Shown: piece by piece, positions 38,206 through 49,167 of the stretch | Layout of the letters: the number at the start of each line of letters is the position of its first letter | How positions within the stretch are numbered: the first letter of the stretch is position 1 | Assembly: GCA_037102815.1 (NCBI GenBank) | Contig: BTPP01000006.1 | Coordinates: forward strand, 868,001-932,000 | Length of the DNA: 64,000 nucleotides | DNA from: Neurospora intermedia | Lineage: Eukaryota > Ascomycota > Sordariomycetes > Sordariales > Sordariaceae | Direction of reading: 5' to 3' | The notes under the pieces: model-generated | Told to the model about the DNA's origin: nothing | The model's database searches: none | The model's input: only the letters and a program-made list of their open reading frames with translations | Position numbers and translations under genes: made by a program

Positions 38206-41200
38206 TCCGCCTAGGCGTTACTATATCTAATAAGGCCCCCTTCGTAGTTAACCTATTAACGAATTCCGGTGCAATTAGGTATTATTGTTTTAGGTATTTC
38301 TAAGCCTCTATCTTTATAGTCGAATTAAATACTTTACCCTACGTATTAGGAAGGTTGAATACGATATATATATTCGATATGTAATATGCTGGTATAATAG
38401 TAGATTTGTACGGTATAAGAAGTTTCGCTATATTGCCTTTAATTCTTTAATACGTAGCTAAGTGTATAGTAAAAATGCTTTCTACGTTCGAAATACTAGG
38501 TTTAATTCCGAGAATTTTACTAACTAACAACAATTTGAAGAATATTTTGAAGTTCGTTCTAATGAAGCCCAAAGTCTTTTTAATTTAATTATTCGATTTT
38601 TAAATACTATTCGAAGTACCTAGTTATACTAGATTTAGAGATCTTGCGAATTGGCTACCTATATTAATTTTCTAGGTATACCGGCTATATTTATTATATT
38701 TAGCGTTGCCGATCTTTATTAGGAAAGCCTAGTAAGATATATGCCTAATTATAATTAATAGTTAGCCGCTAACGATGATAATCGCCGTTATATATTAAAG
38801 AATAATATTTTTAATAACTTTTATATTACTACTTACTATTTTATTAGGAGGTTTGAATTATTTAAAGAGTATGTGTTGATGCTAAAGTTCAAGTTCGACG
38901 ATTTTTGGTAGCGGTTGGAATTCTAGGCTCGAAGAACTGGCTATACCTATGGTATATATTGGGTAGATGATATTAATGCCCCCGATTTGAGAAACCTAGA
39001 AATCCGTCGGCTCTTTATTAATATGTAGGGGTTGTATTTTACTATTTGGAATCCTACACTCAATAGTATTAAATAGCTAACTGAGGTTCAATTTGGCGAG
39101 GGTGAGGATTTAGAAGGCCTACCTCTAAGTGCTATTACTAGTAGTCAATATAATAATACCCCGAATTAATTAGTCCTTATTAGCCGTCTTCTAGCTAATT
39201 ATAATAAATGTAGCGATGTTTTAAATAGAAGGATGGATGAGGTTGAGCCTATATTTTAAAAGTTATTAGATATAATTAATTGTATATAAAGATATATATA
39301 TAGTAATAGTTATTGCCTCCGAGCCCGCCGTTAAGTTTGAGCCCTTCCCGGAGACCGGTAAATCCTGGACTTCGAGCTCCCTATCCCCGAGTAGAAGGTT
39401 TATCGTTTTTACTTTGCTAGGAAGCTATATAAATACCTTCTCCTTATTATATATATTAACCCTAGATTTTAGCTTTTCGACGGTCGTAGAAACGATAATA
39501 TTCTTAATTAATATAACCCCCTTATTATACTAGGCTAGATAGCTAATACGGATGTTCAACTGTATATTAGTATAAATATTGTACTTAATTATGTGGCAAA
39601 ATATGTTTCGAAAGCCGAAAAGCGGATAAGGTTTTACAATGAGATTACTATAGAGATTATCCCTTAAATTATAGTTAGAAATCTAGTTAAGTAGTTTGTA
39701 GTTAAATTTATAAATAAATTTATTATTGAACGGGACTAGTCTACTTAAGAAGTTTGTTATTTACTGCTTAACCTTCCTCTATATAAAAATTCTCGTATAG
39801 TTATAACGGTAGATTACCGGTATTATAACAACTAAAATACTATTATCCCCGATCCCGAGGTAGATATATAGCTTGATCTTAGAAGAGAGGTATTGGAAAC
39901 CGCTGGTAGTAATAATAACGATAACGGTATTATTAGTATTTATATTAATACTACTAACGAAGCTCGGTAGACTCGGTTAATCTACTAAAAGTATATAAAT
40001 TGTAATAAGCGCTATTCTTATATATCCTACTTTGAATTTATTATTAAATTCGATTGTACTAACTCTTATCCCCAGCTACTAATAGATTGTACTAAATAGA
40101 GGGTTATTAATTACTTCCCTATATATAAGTAGGATGACGAATATAGCCGCTACAATTTCAAACGAATTAAATTAATACTATACTACCCTTATCGACGGCC
40201 TAATAACCTTTACATTATTAATAATGTCCGATATAACAACCTTAATAACATTTATATAGTATACGTTAAAATGTATATTAACGAGTTCGAGTACCCCGAA
40301 GACTACTATAATAAGCTATTAAATCCTAAGCTAGAAGAAGAATTTAAGCCCCCTAATTAGGAAGAGGAACTGGATGAGCCTAGTTGGGAAGATATTGCTA
40401 GAGACAACCCCCGTCGTATTAATAATAATGATAATTTTAAAGGCGAGGTTCTTGGCCGCTATAATATTAATTTTAACTATAATTAGTACAATAATTATAC
40501 TAGGTTCTAGGAATTCCTACCTTTAGCTATAGACTACTAGAAATCTCGCTATAATACTTTTAATCTTCCGGATCTAGAGCCTATTATTTAACGTATATAC
40601 AATAGCCTTAATACTGAATAATATATAATATTTAATTAGTTTATTAATTACTACTAGGCAATACTCGACGGCTAGGCCCTAAATTAATTGCTTCTTTAAG
40701 TTAACGGTCGTAGTAGTACTAGTAAATCTTACTTCATTCGATTATTATCTTATAAATTTACTGAAATAACTTCTATATATAACCTTCTAACCCCTATTGT
40801 TCGTACTACTCCTATTAGCATTACCGCTAATAATATCGATAGTTATACCCTCTATTCTCTTCTACGGCTTCCTTTCGGTGGTAGTAATTTAGCTAATTTA
40901 TAAGGCGCTAATCTAATTAGTATTTAGAATAAGTTTAAACTTTACAAATATTTTATTATCGATGAAAAGTCTATATTGGGTATATATACTTTGTATTATA
41001 TTAATAGTCGCCTTTGTTAAATATTTATTGAAGATTAGGGTAAAATATTTAGTAGTACTAATATTTTACTATTAGGAGATTTCTTCTAATTGGTACCTAT
41101 TGGGCAAAAGGCTCTCTTTTACTAAAAACCCTTTAAATTCGCTAATAATCCTAATACCCCCCTTAAGATTATTGGCGATAACGATAATATAGACCACCTT

Positions 41201-42577
41201 CCTAATAAGATAGAGGAATAACGAAGAAAGTAGTTAGTAGGGAAGTTAGATTATATTTAACGTAGTAGCCGAACTTATTATTTTAACTTTAATTAGAGTA
41301 TTAAGCTTAAATAAATCTTTCGTTAATAAAGCGCTAAGTAAAAAGATTTCCGTATAGCTTTAGAAGGATTACGAAATAATAATCCTACTATTTAGGACTA
41401 ATAGGTATTATTTAATCGTATTAAATTTAAATTATCTATACCCAATTAAACCGAGTTCAATAACACTCTCCGAATCTACCCAACTAATACTATAGTTAAT
41501 AAATATAACCTTAGGCATTTGGAGGAGCTCTAAAGTCCAACTTTTACTATTAAGGCTACTAATAAACCAAATAGTACTAAAGATATTAAGTATACTAATA
41601 CTAGCAATCTGCATAGTAAGTTTATTTATATTAAGGGTAATAGAATTATACTTATTAAAAATCTCTAAATTGAAGTTGGCTTTATTAATAGCTCAATTGG
41701 TACGGTTATTAATATTGTATAGGATGGTAATTAATTGTATAATATATACCCCGAAGCCGGCGACCCCCCCTTCATTATTATAGTATATTTTGATTGCTAT
41801 TAAGGATCCAACTACTTTGAGGATTTAGATTATCCTAATATTTAAGACCTAGAGTACGTTATTCCAATCTTTCGCTCTACTCGAGAATTCTTAAAAGGAT
41901 CTCGTACTTATAGGCGAACCCAATTCCCTTTGACTATTGTATATACCATTACTATATATAAAGCGTAGGGCTAGACATTAAATAAGGTCGTCTATAATAT
42001 TTCGAAGAAGGACTTTATAGTTGGGCTCTTATATATAATTATTTTACGTGCACGCACTATTAATAGTATTATATTTGACGAAAGCTTCGATATAGATATA
42101 TTGCGGTCTAAAAACACTAAAACCTATACCTACCGAGCTATAAATATTGCTAGACGTATACTATAGTAATTACGGCCAGGCTATCCTCTTCCGCTATATT
42201 ATATACGTAATAATAACCTCGGTTATCCTCTAGCTTCCAATCGGGTATTCTAACTACCCCTAGGACCGGGTGACGTCTATAATAATAATAACAATAATAA
42301 TGCCGATAATAGCCGGCCGCCCCGTAGAAGAGGAGTACGCAGTAGACCCCGTAGTAGACCCTGCGGTAGATTGCCCGGCAGTAGAGCTAGTAGTATACTA
42401 GGTAGAGCTGGCTTAAGAATTAGATTAAGAGCTGGATTAAGAATTGGATTAAGAGCTGGCTCAAGAGCTAATAGTATAGCTCCCTCTAGTAGAGCTGGCT
42501 CAGGAAGGCCCCGTGGAAGATTTTACAAGTATATTAGTAGTAATGGTGATGGACTACCGCGATTGAGAAGAGGATAA
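37220..42577 (+). pseudogene. RIP-inactivated Helitron Rep/Pif1-helicase
   Basis: A single frame can be followed over most of 5.3 kb. It opens with a CxxC-like head and RVDNNSICERYYYTD..PGEPFKYSTANN (37289-37400), typical of the region before the Helitron N-terminal domain. Then come LLPLNLVEEILIVRIYIYIDIYTFSRQ (the LtxvEEmLIaRvHv..GQQ..YrG motif), a Pro/Ala linker, and the Helitron-like N domain with IPAIFIIFSVADLY (about 38690). The Pif1-type helicase follows: Walker A as VNGRSSTSKS (40700-40729, Gly codons changed to Ser as RIP predicts), Walker B FIIDEKS (about 40952-40970), LLLGDFF*LVPIGQKAL (about 41070-41115), and LRARTINSIIFDESFD (about 42043-42093). Dozens of in-frame TAA/TAG codons occupy former Gln and Trp sites. 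The last 207 bases, encoding an Arg/Gly/Ser tail, are still open. A rolling-circle transposon is clear; its termini are not. Confidence 0.85.
38174..38203 (+). repeat. (CCGGCT)5 in the fossil Helitron frame
   Basis: Five perfect CCGGCT units encode a Pro-Ala linker. The unit contains CC, CG, GG, GC, CT and TC but no CA or TG, so it offers no preferred RIP target and has stayed GC-rich within heavily mutated DNA. Confidence 0.85.
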
Positions 42578-43712
42578 ATTGGTAAGAGTATAATAAATTA
42601 GTAAGAGTAATTATTATTATAATAGATAGATATAATAATGAACACCTTCAAGCGCACCTTCTATATTAATAACCGTTGTAGATTAAAGTCTTTACTACTC
42701 TTAATCTCTCTCTCTCTCTCTTATATATCCAACTTTTCGTTATTTTTATTAACTATTAACTATTAACTATATTAATTATCTTCGAAGACGATAATCTTGA
42801 GCTCGAGTAGCGCTTCAACAATATATTAAAAGAAGAAGAAGAGTACTATAATTTGCTCGCCCTTAAGCGGCAACGAACTTTTACTGGTTGGGTTAGTACT
42901 AAAATATTATTACTAACTAAAGATGAACTTCTTTATAAGAAGAAGATTACTATTATTAAGCTTTCTCTCCCTATCCGGCTAAAATAATATATCTCCCTCG
43001 TTATTAATTATAATTTAGATTATTTTAATTCGGGATTTAGGTAACTGAATCTTACCACCGGCTCAGATATATACTAAAAAAAAAAGAAAAAAAGAAAAAA
43101 AAAGAAAGGAGTTCAGCTCGATTTATTCCGTATACCCTAATCGAATGCCTTATAGTTACCCTAGAATAACCGTTAACAGCACTGAGAGATAGTACGTCTT
43201 ACGGCGGTCTTACATCTCCTATTCCCTAAAATAGCCCTACGTAGTAATACTAAAATTGGAAGATAAGAAGGATCTAAGAACGTTAATAGTATAATAACTG
43301 AGCGTTTAAAGAAAAGATAAGTTACAAGTAGGGAATTGAATACAAAAGCTCTCTATACTATATATTTATATTAGTAGTAGCTATAGGCGTCCTACGTAAA
43401 CCGCTATACTATAGGCGTCCCCGTAGTACCCCCGGTGGGGCTGGTAATAGTAAGGTAGTTGGAAGTAGACTATATAGGCTGATTGGAGCGTTTTGAGCGT
43501 ATTTACTGAATTTAGCTAGGTTTATAGGCAAGATAATAGAAAGATTCGTAGAAGGGGTCAGATCTAGTAATATTTTAGCTGGTGTTATACTCCTAAGTAC
43601 GAATTCGAGATGCCAAGAACCTTCCCGTACTTCCCGTGCTTCCCGTCTTAGCAAATAGATTTAATTGGGTACATCCGAACTAAATATAGATTTACATGGG
43701 CGTTTCTCTGTC

Positions 43713-43743
43713 TTCCTTAGCCACATAGGCTCCGGCCAAGGAA
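43713..43743 (+). repeat. 10-base stem hairpin downstream of the Helitron frame
   Basis: TTCCTTAGCC (43713-43722) and GGCCAAGGAA (43734-43743) pair at 9 of 10 positions around an 11-base loop. Helitron 3' ends carry a short hairpin just before a CTRR end. The hairpin lies 1.1 kb past the coding remnant, but I do not find a clear CTRR at the expected 10-12 bases beyond it. Confidence 0.3.
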
Positions 43744-43850
43744 ACTGTATTTTATAGATAGTAGTAAGAGTAAAGAGAAAAGTAAAGGCGGGAATAGGAG
43801 GAATTTACTAAATTCTAAGAGTATATTCGATTTAAATAGTAGAGATTAGA

Positions 43851-43871
43851 GTAGTAGTAGTAGTAGTAGTA
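43851..43871 (+). repeat. (GTA)7 microsatellite
   Basis: Seven GTA units, followed by AGAAGAGTAAGAG-type purine-rich sequence, lie inside the right part of the AT-rich block. RIP of a former (GCA)n/(CAG)n tract would give this word, but simple slippage is an equal explanation. Confidence 0.6.
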
Positions 43872-43989
43872 AGAAGAGTAAGAGAAGTAAAAGTAATAGG
43901 ATAAATTGCAATATTTGGAGTAAGTTAAAAGAATAAATAATAAGGTTCGCTAAAGAAATATTCTTTTAAAGTAGTAATAGTAATAGTAA

Positions 43990-44420
43990 TAGTTTACCCC
44001 TTCTCTTACCCCCTCTCTTATTATTACTTCTACTATTATTTCTATTACTATTCTCGCTTTTAGTCTTGCTCCTACTGCTACTCCTACTGCTATTCCCGTT
44101 TCTAGTCCTACTTTTAGTCCTATTCGGGCTGCTCCCGCTAAGTAGATTCCCGTTCCTATTCCCGGCTATATAGTATTTAGTACTACTCTCCCTTATTCTT
44201 CCGGCTTTATTTCTACCTCCCCTATTCCTATTACTCGTAGTCGGGGTTGTAGTCGGGGTAGTGCTTATAGTAGTACTTGTAGTTGAGGTAGTATTAGCGG
44301 TAATAGTAATAGTATTAGTAGCAGTTAGGTTAATAGTATATATAATAATAATAATAATTTAACTAGTACGATTAAGGATAATACCGTTATTAGTAGTGGT
44401 AGTATTACCCTTTTATAGTA
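43990..44420 (+). pseudogene. Decayed Pro/Thr/Ser-rich frame near the right edge
   Basis: The plus strand reads as a low-complexity frame (PTATPTAIPVSSPTFSPIRA, then RSRGCSRGSAYSS, then an Asn run) with few stops. Mutation looks lighter here than in the centre of the block. No domain is recognisable. It could be the linker of a transposon protein or simple-sequence DNA. Confidence 0.2.
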
Positions 44421-44640
44421 ATGGGAGGAATATATATCGCTGTACCGGGCTGGCTTTTATTGAGCCTTTTCTTCCAATAATTTTTTTTTTCTTTTTTTTT
44501 TACTCCTTTTTTTCTTTATATTGGTTGGGGTCTTTGGTGTTTTACTCGTGGATTATGGACTGGAATAGGTGGCGTGGTCTGTGCGTATGGCGTTTGTGAC
44601 GTGGATTTGGTTGAAATTCTTATATATATTATAAAAAAGG

Positions 44641-45288
44641 TCTATACGCAGGTACTATACGGTTTATAGAAAAGGCTCCCTTCTAAATCTCTAATCCTTC
44701 TTAGCGTTAATATACGCTACAACTCTTCATATTTTAGCGACGTAATCTGACCGCTATATCTGCGCTAATCAAATATTCTTTCTAGCAGGGCCCTCCCCTG
44801 TAATTAATAAGACTTCTCCTTTCAACAAGACTTGCAGACTCAACAAGAGATCCACCACTTGGCAAGACCTCCAAGTCTTGTAGCCTCCTGCATTTTCCCA
44901 CTACGGTAAACAGATGAAGGGGTATGTCGCACACGAAGAGACGTACCTATGGTAATACCATAATTCGCTATGATGGCGAATAATATTTGAACTATTCGAT
45001 GAACATCAATAGGAATATCTACATATGTCGATCAACCATTTAGAATACAAAGAAAAAGACATTCCAGAACGGGGTTCTCCAATTCAACCAGTCTTTCAAC
45101 CAGTCGCGCCGATGAACAACTGATAACACTTAACCCACCCACGCTAATCCAGCCTGCCACCCCTTCCAAGAACCAAAAGAAATTGATAATAAAAGGAATA
45201 ATAGAATAAAGGCGAACAACAGTGTAAACAAACACATTGATCACAATAAACTGCCCACATTCTCACTGTCCATTCCTACTGATGATCC
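44641..45288. other. Right flank of the AT-rich block and 3' side of the BRCT gene
   Basis: Composition returns to normal from about 44640. It contains CAACAAGACTTGCAG (44823-44837), nearly the same as 24278-24292 on the other side of the block, and the related word CCAAGTCTTG at 44871-44880. The last few hundred bases should include the 3' UTR of the minus-strand BRCT gene. No gene is seen. Confidence 0.55.
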
Positions 45289-47958
45289 TCAGAATGGCGG
45301 ATTCTCAGCAAAGTACCTAACCGCCAAATACCTAGGATCGAACGTCAACTCCTGCTTCATTGCCACATCCAACAACCAATCCGACACCACAATCCTCGGT
45401 TCCATGTTCCCCTTCTTCGCCATCTCCTCAAACTTGGGCCACAGCGCCTTCTCAGCCGGGCTAGGAGACGTCAGCAAGTAAACTGGATCAGGCGGTGCCC
45501 CTCCATCTTCCTCGGGCGTAGTGGGCTTAATCACCGACCCACCACGACCACGGAAAACCCTGAAGATGGCGCCGTTGGCCTCGGCAATGGTCTGGTAGCT
45601 CTGGACTCCATTCTTGATCTCCTCTGTGCAGAAGATGGGCACGCCCCAGAGAAGGCGGCCGCGATTGGCGCGGGCGCGAGAGATGGCTGTCTGGAGGGTG
45701 ACGCCAAAACGGTCTTCGCTTTCCTTGTCGACAAGCAGGTAGTCCTTGGGGGGCAAAACCTTGCCGGCTTCGACGCAGGCGGTGACATAGTCGGACGAGA
45801 TGATCTCGGGGCCGCGAGCCAGACAACGGAGAAACTTCATAGTTCTAACCATACGCGGTGCGGCGAGGTAGTCGCAGGGAACATTGTCTTGGACGATCTG
45901 TATGCCCATGGAGCGCAGTTTTCGCTGATGAAAAGGTTAGTTGGGCAATGTAATGCACGTATCAGGCTAAAGTGATCACTCACCCTGTCCGCCTCCTCTC
46001 GAATCTTGTCGTTTACCCATCTCTTGTAGCCGGTCAAGCAGATGCGCATCTCTGGGCTTGACGAGACCCTAGCCTTCTTGGCCGGATGCTTCTGTTCTGT
46101 CTCGTCCTTCTCGCCCCCGTCTTCGGCTGGACTTGACTCCTTTGCGGCCCGATCCCGGTCAATCTGGTCTGCTGCCCGCTTGCCGCCCCATGGACCATCC
46201 TTCGCGGTGCGCTTCTTTTCCTTCTCATACAGAGCGATATCTGGAGCCAGTTGGTGGAGTTTGGACAACGCCTTATCTTTGGCACTCCGGCTACCGCTGG
46301 ACATTACTGATGGTGTGTCATTTTCCTTTCCACGTGTAGTCCGGGTGGTCTTTGCTGGCGTTTGGATATTTTGCTTATTCTGCGTCCCTCGTGGTGGCTT
46401 ACTTGCTGTCTTTCCACCAAGTGGACTCGATTTGTTCGCGGTTCCGGCGTCGGTCTCTGCCAGATTGGAGGCATACACGTTCTTGTTCGCAGCGTCATTT
46501 GCCTTGCGCCTTTTCTTCGCTGCCGTGCTGAGTACCTCTTCGCCACCGGGGAAATACACCTCGCGCAGCCTCTGTTCGTCGAAAAAGGTGCTGCCAATGA
46601 TCTCGCCTAGATTGGTCCTAGGCGGGAAGTGTTGGTACCTGGGGTTAGAAAAGGTCTGGACTTCGCACTTGGCATAGCTGTCTTCTATCCAAAGATGGTT
46701 GATAATCTCAATGTTCCATTCCTTGGCTGCCTCACACTTCTCACCATTCATCCGAGCCGTGATCAGGTGGGTATTGTCGGCCTTCATGGTCTTGGTGTAT
46801 GTTGCGCCCGCCGCAGTGATGAGATTTTCGAGGTAGACTCTAGCGTCGCCCCCATAGTTCGATAGTGTGATCTTCATGCCCGTGAATCCAGGAATCCCGT
46901 CTCGTGGTATCGGGTAGTGCAGAAGTCGTCGTGTAGGCCTCGTCCATTCATTATGTACGATGAGGTAGTAAAGCCACGCAAGGTTGCCCACGTCTTTCCC
47001 TTGCTGTGCCGCCCGTATATACTCATCCCCGTCGCGATACTGACACACATACATATCGCATGCATCAACATCATTCACGACCTCGCCGTCGCTTTGCTCG
47101 ATCAGATTGTTCAAGATGTTCCGCAGCCGGGCGTTGATAGGGAGATCTTGAGATATCATGACCTTCTTCTGAGCGAAAACGACAATCTTTTCCCTCTCCC
47201 TCCCCGGCATTGCAGCACTAGGTATAACGGACGTGGCACCTTCCACGGCCTCGCTCGGTGGGATTGTGATGTCTTCGTCGGGCCCTGTGCGCAAGATCTC
47301 GGGGTCGGGGAGCATATAAGGTGCCTCGCTGATTCGCCTCCCTAGCCGAAAGCAGTCATCAAACCAGTGTGGAAGGACAATCTTGCACTTGGGGTTCTTC
47401 TTCTGGGCCTCCTTGCATTTTTCGTGGTCCATGGACAGGGCGCAAATATGGGTGGTTTGACGCGTCAGGTCCTTTGATTCCATACCACCAAGCGCCATGG
47501 TCGCACCAATGATGGTCTCCTTGTCGGACTCGGGAATGTCGGCACAGGTGAGGATGACGTTGGAGAAGATCATTCTAGGATCGGGGGAGTACGGCCTTAC
47601 TTGGGCGACCTTATTCCGTGCGAGCGTGATTTTGATCCAGTTGGAGTTGACGACGGGGATCATGTATTGGAGGGCATCGTGGTATTGCTCGAAGTCGATC
47701 GTATTCGACACAATATGGGTCGCGTGTTCCAGAGGAATTTTGCCGTCTTTGGTTGGCTCGAGAAGTTGGGCGCCATGCTTGTGTACAAGCTTGGAAAACT
47801 ACAAATGGCCGAGGTGTTAAGGAGGTTGTGGACCGCGCATCAGGTAGAGTAAAGGGAAGACATACTTCTGAGATGAGACTAGCCGACAGTGACTTGCTTT
47901 GCACAAAATAGATGGAGCAGCCATCGAGCAGACCCGGCTTCTCGTTTTCTCCGGCCAT
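45289..47958 (-). CDS. RTT107: Multi-BRCT genome-stability scaffold (Rtt107/Brc1 type)
   Basis: Three exons on the minus strand (47958-47866, 47798-45984, 45924-45289) give 847 residues; the introns are GTATGT..TAG and GTGAGT..CAG. BRCT-like units are visible at about 8-100 (GLLDGCSIYFVQS), 106-205 (MIFSNVILTCADI..WFDDCFRLGR), 232-330, and 333-425 (FTGMKITLSNYGGDARVYLENLI). A basic disordered linker follows (about 430-610, Lys/Ser/Thr rich), then a C-terminal pair from about 613 (MRICLTGYKRWVND) to the end (VVSDWLLDVAMKQELTF). Four N-terminal plus two C-terminal BRCTs is the Rtt107/Brc1 layout. Family knowledge: the N-terminal set binds Slx4-type and Smc5/6 partners, and the C-terminal pair binds phosphorylated histone H2A at damaged replication forks. 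The start is MAGENEKP, giving a normal first BRCT with little extra. Confidence 0.88.
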
Positions 47959-49167
47959 TTTGGCGATGTAAACGCGGTTTCGCTGGATTGATGATGATAC
48001 AGGTTCTACAGAAAGCGTCGAAGCGCCGAGTCTTGGGTCGAGTCTGTCTATTCGAGTTCCATGGCCGAATTGTGGCCAGAAGTGAGGGTGGTGGTTTGCA
48101 AAAGCGACAGGGACAGATGCAACTTGGCGATGCACCAGCGGTTGAGTGTTGATTGGAAGAACGTTCAACGGTCTTTTTGTTTGTCTCGTCCATGCCACTG
48201 GCAAATTGGAGCCACTGCAGGCGACGCGATCGGAAAAAGCCAGGGTGGGGCCATGACGCGAACTAGGCACGCTGTATCACATGACCGTGTAATTACCGTG
48301 TTGCTACAGTTTGATGGATTGCCGTATCTTATCAAATTCGTTGTGTACAAGTAAGTAGTGTACTTCCCTTGCATCTCCCCGCTTTCCATGTTGGTGTTCG
48401 GTATTGAAGATGTGACACCCTCGACAACTTCGACAAGCCACGAACTAGCATAAACCCCCGAACAGATACCACAGTGGATCTTCGTTGATTCTGGAAGAGG
48501 GGAGGTTGTTTGATCACTTTTTATTCATTTCAGACTAGCCTTTTTTTTTCGATCACTCTCTTATGGCCGTGCCTGGTACGTACCCGACTTACACGCCGAC
48601 TATAATCTTTAGAGACAAGTTCCAGTTTGATGGATTGCCGATCACCGCTACAACCATAAAAGAGCGTTGGTATAACGCCAAGCACTACTGGCGAGCGATA
48701 GTCACATATGTAGTGTCTTCGTTATCCAATTCAGAAATGGTTCTCAATTATGAACAACGGGTTATCGAAAATTGATACTGTAGGGTATCACACAATGGAA
48801 CCCGGAGGTCGATTTCCGGGCTAGTTACAGTCGCTACCACAACAGCCGGCGCCACGATGGCTTTGTGCCTCGGCAACCTGGCCCGTAACAGTCGGCTCTG
48901 TAACCCTTGAACAACCCCACGATCGACAACCCCGGAGATTTAGTTAACACTTTCCTTGTTTGATCTCTTTGTGAACCCCGTTTGATCGTACTACCGGGAT
49001 CTCCTTAGTCCGACTCGTCAGTTTCGGCATCATACCAGAGTTATTGTTTGTCCTATCTGATCGGCACGCCTAAAGTGTGACAAGACAACTACTTCACATA
49101 TCAGCTTGACTCAAACACCAGCGGTTATCAGAGCAGGCAGTCAATCCATAGTTGGTATATCGCCACA
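47959..49167. promoter_or_regulatory. Divergent promoter region, BRCT gene and hydrolase gene
   Basis: This 1.2-kb interval between two divergent start codons must hold both promoters. An 18-base direct repeat, CAGTTTGATGGATTGCCG, occurs at 48307-48324 and 48623-48640. A 70-codon plus-strand frame (48563-48775) overlaps the second copy but has no recognisable features and is not called. Confidence 0.55.

Larger units (their letters stand above)
24720..44640. repeat. RIP-mutated AT-rich block of degenerate transposons
   Basis: Composition changes abruptly at both edges to strongly AT-rich sequence in which CpA and TpG are rare while TpA is abundant (TATATA, TTATAA and TAATA words dominate). 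All six frames are closed every few tens of codons, mostly by TAA/TAG. Residual CpG and CpT survive. This is the classic signature of repeat-induced point mutation in Pezizomycotina, which acts on duplicated DNA, and such blocks are usually packed in H3K9me3 heterochromatin. Recognisable fossils inside are listed separately. Stretches with nothing recognisable are about 24.8-29.5, 32.8-35.9 and 42.6-43.9 kb, apart from simple repeats. Confidence 0.92.

Noticed and set aside
24720-44640. Centromere, rDNA or telomere as the nature of the AT-rich block
   Set aside because: There are no TTAGGG arrays and no recognisable rRNA sequence. The block is only 20 kb and holds transposon coding fossils, so an internal RIP island is simpler. 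A centromere core would be far longer in this group.
48563-48775. A 70-codon frame starting MAVPGTYPTYTPT
   Set aside because: It is short, has no domain or signal, lies in a divergent promoter interval and overlaps one copy of a direct repeat.
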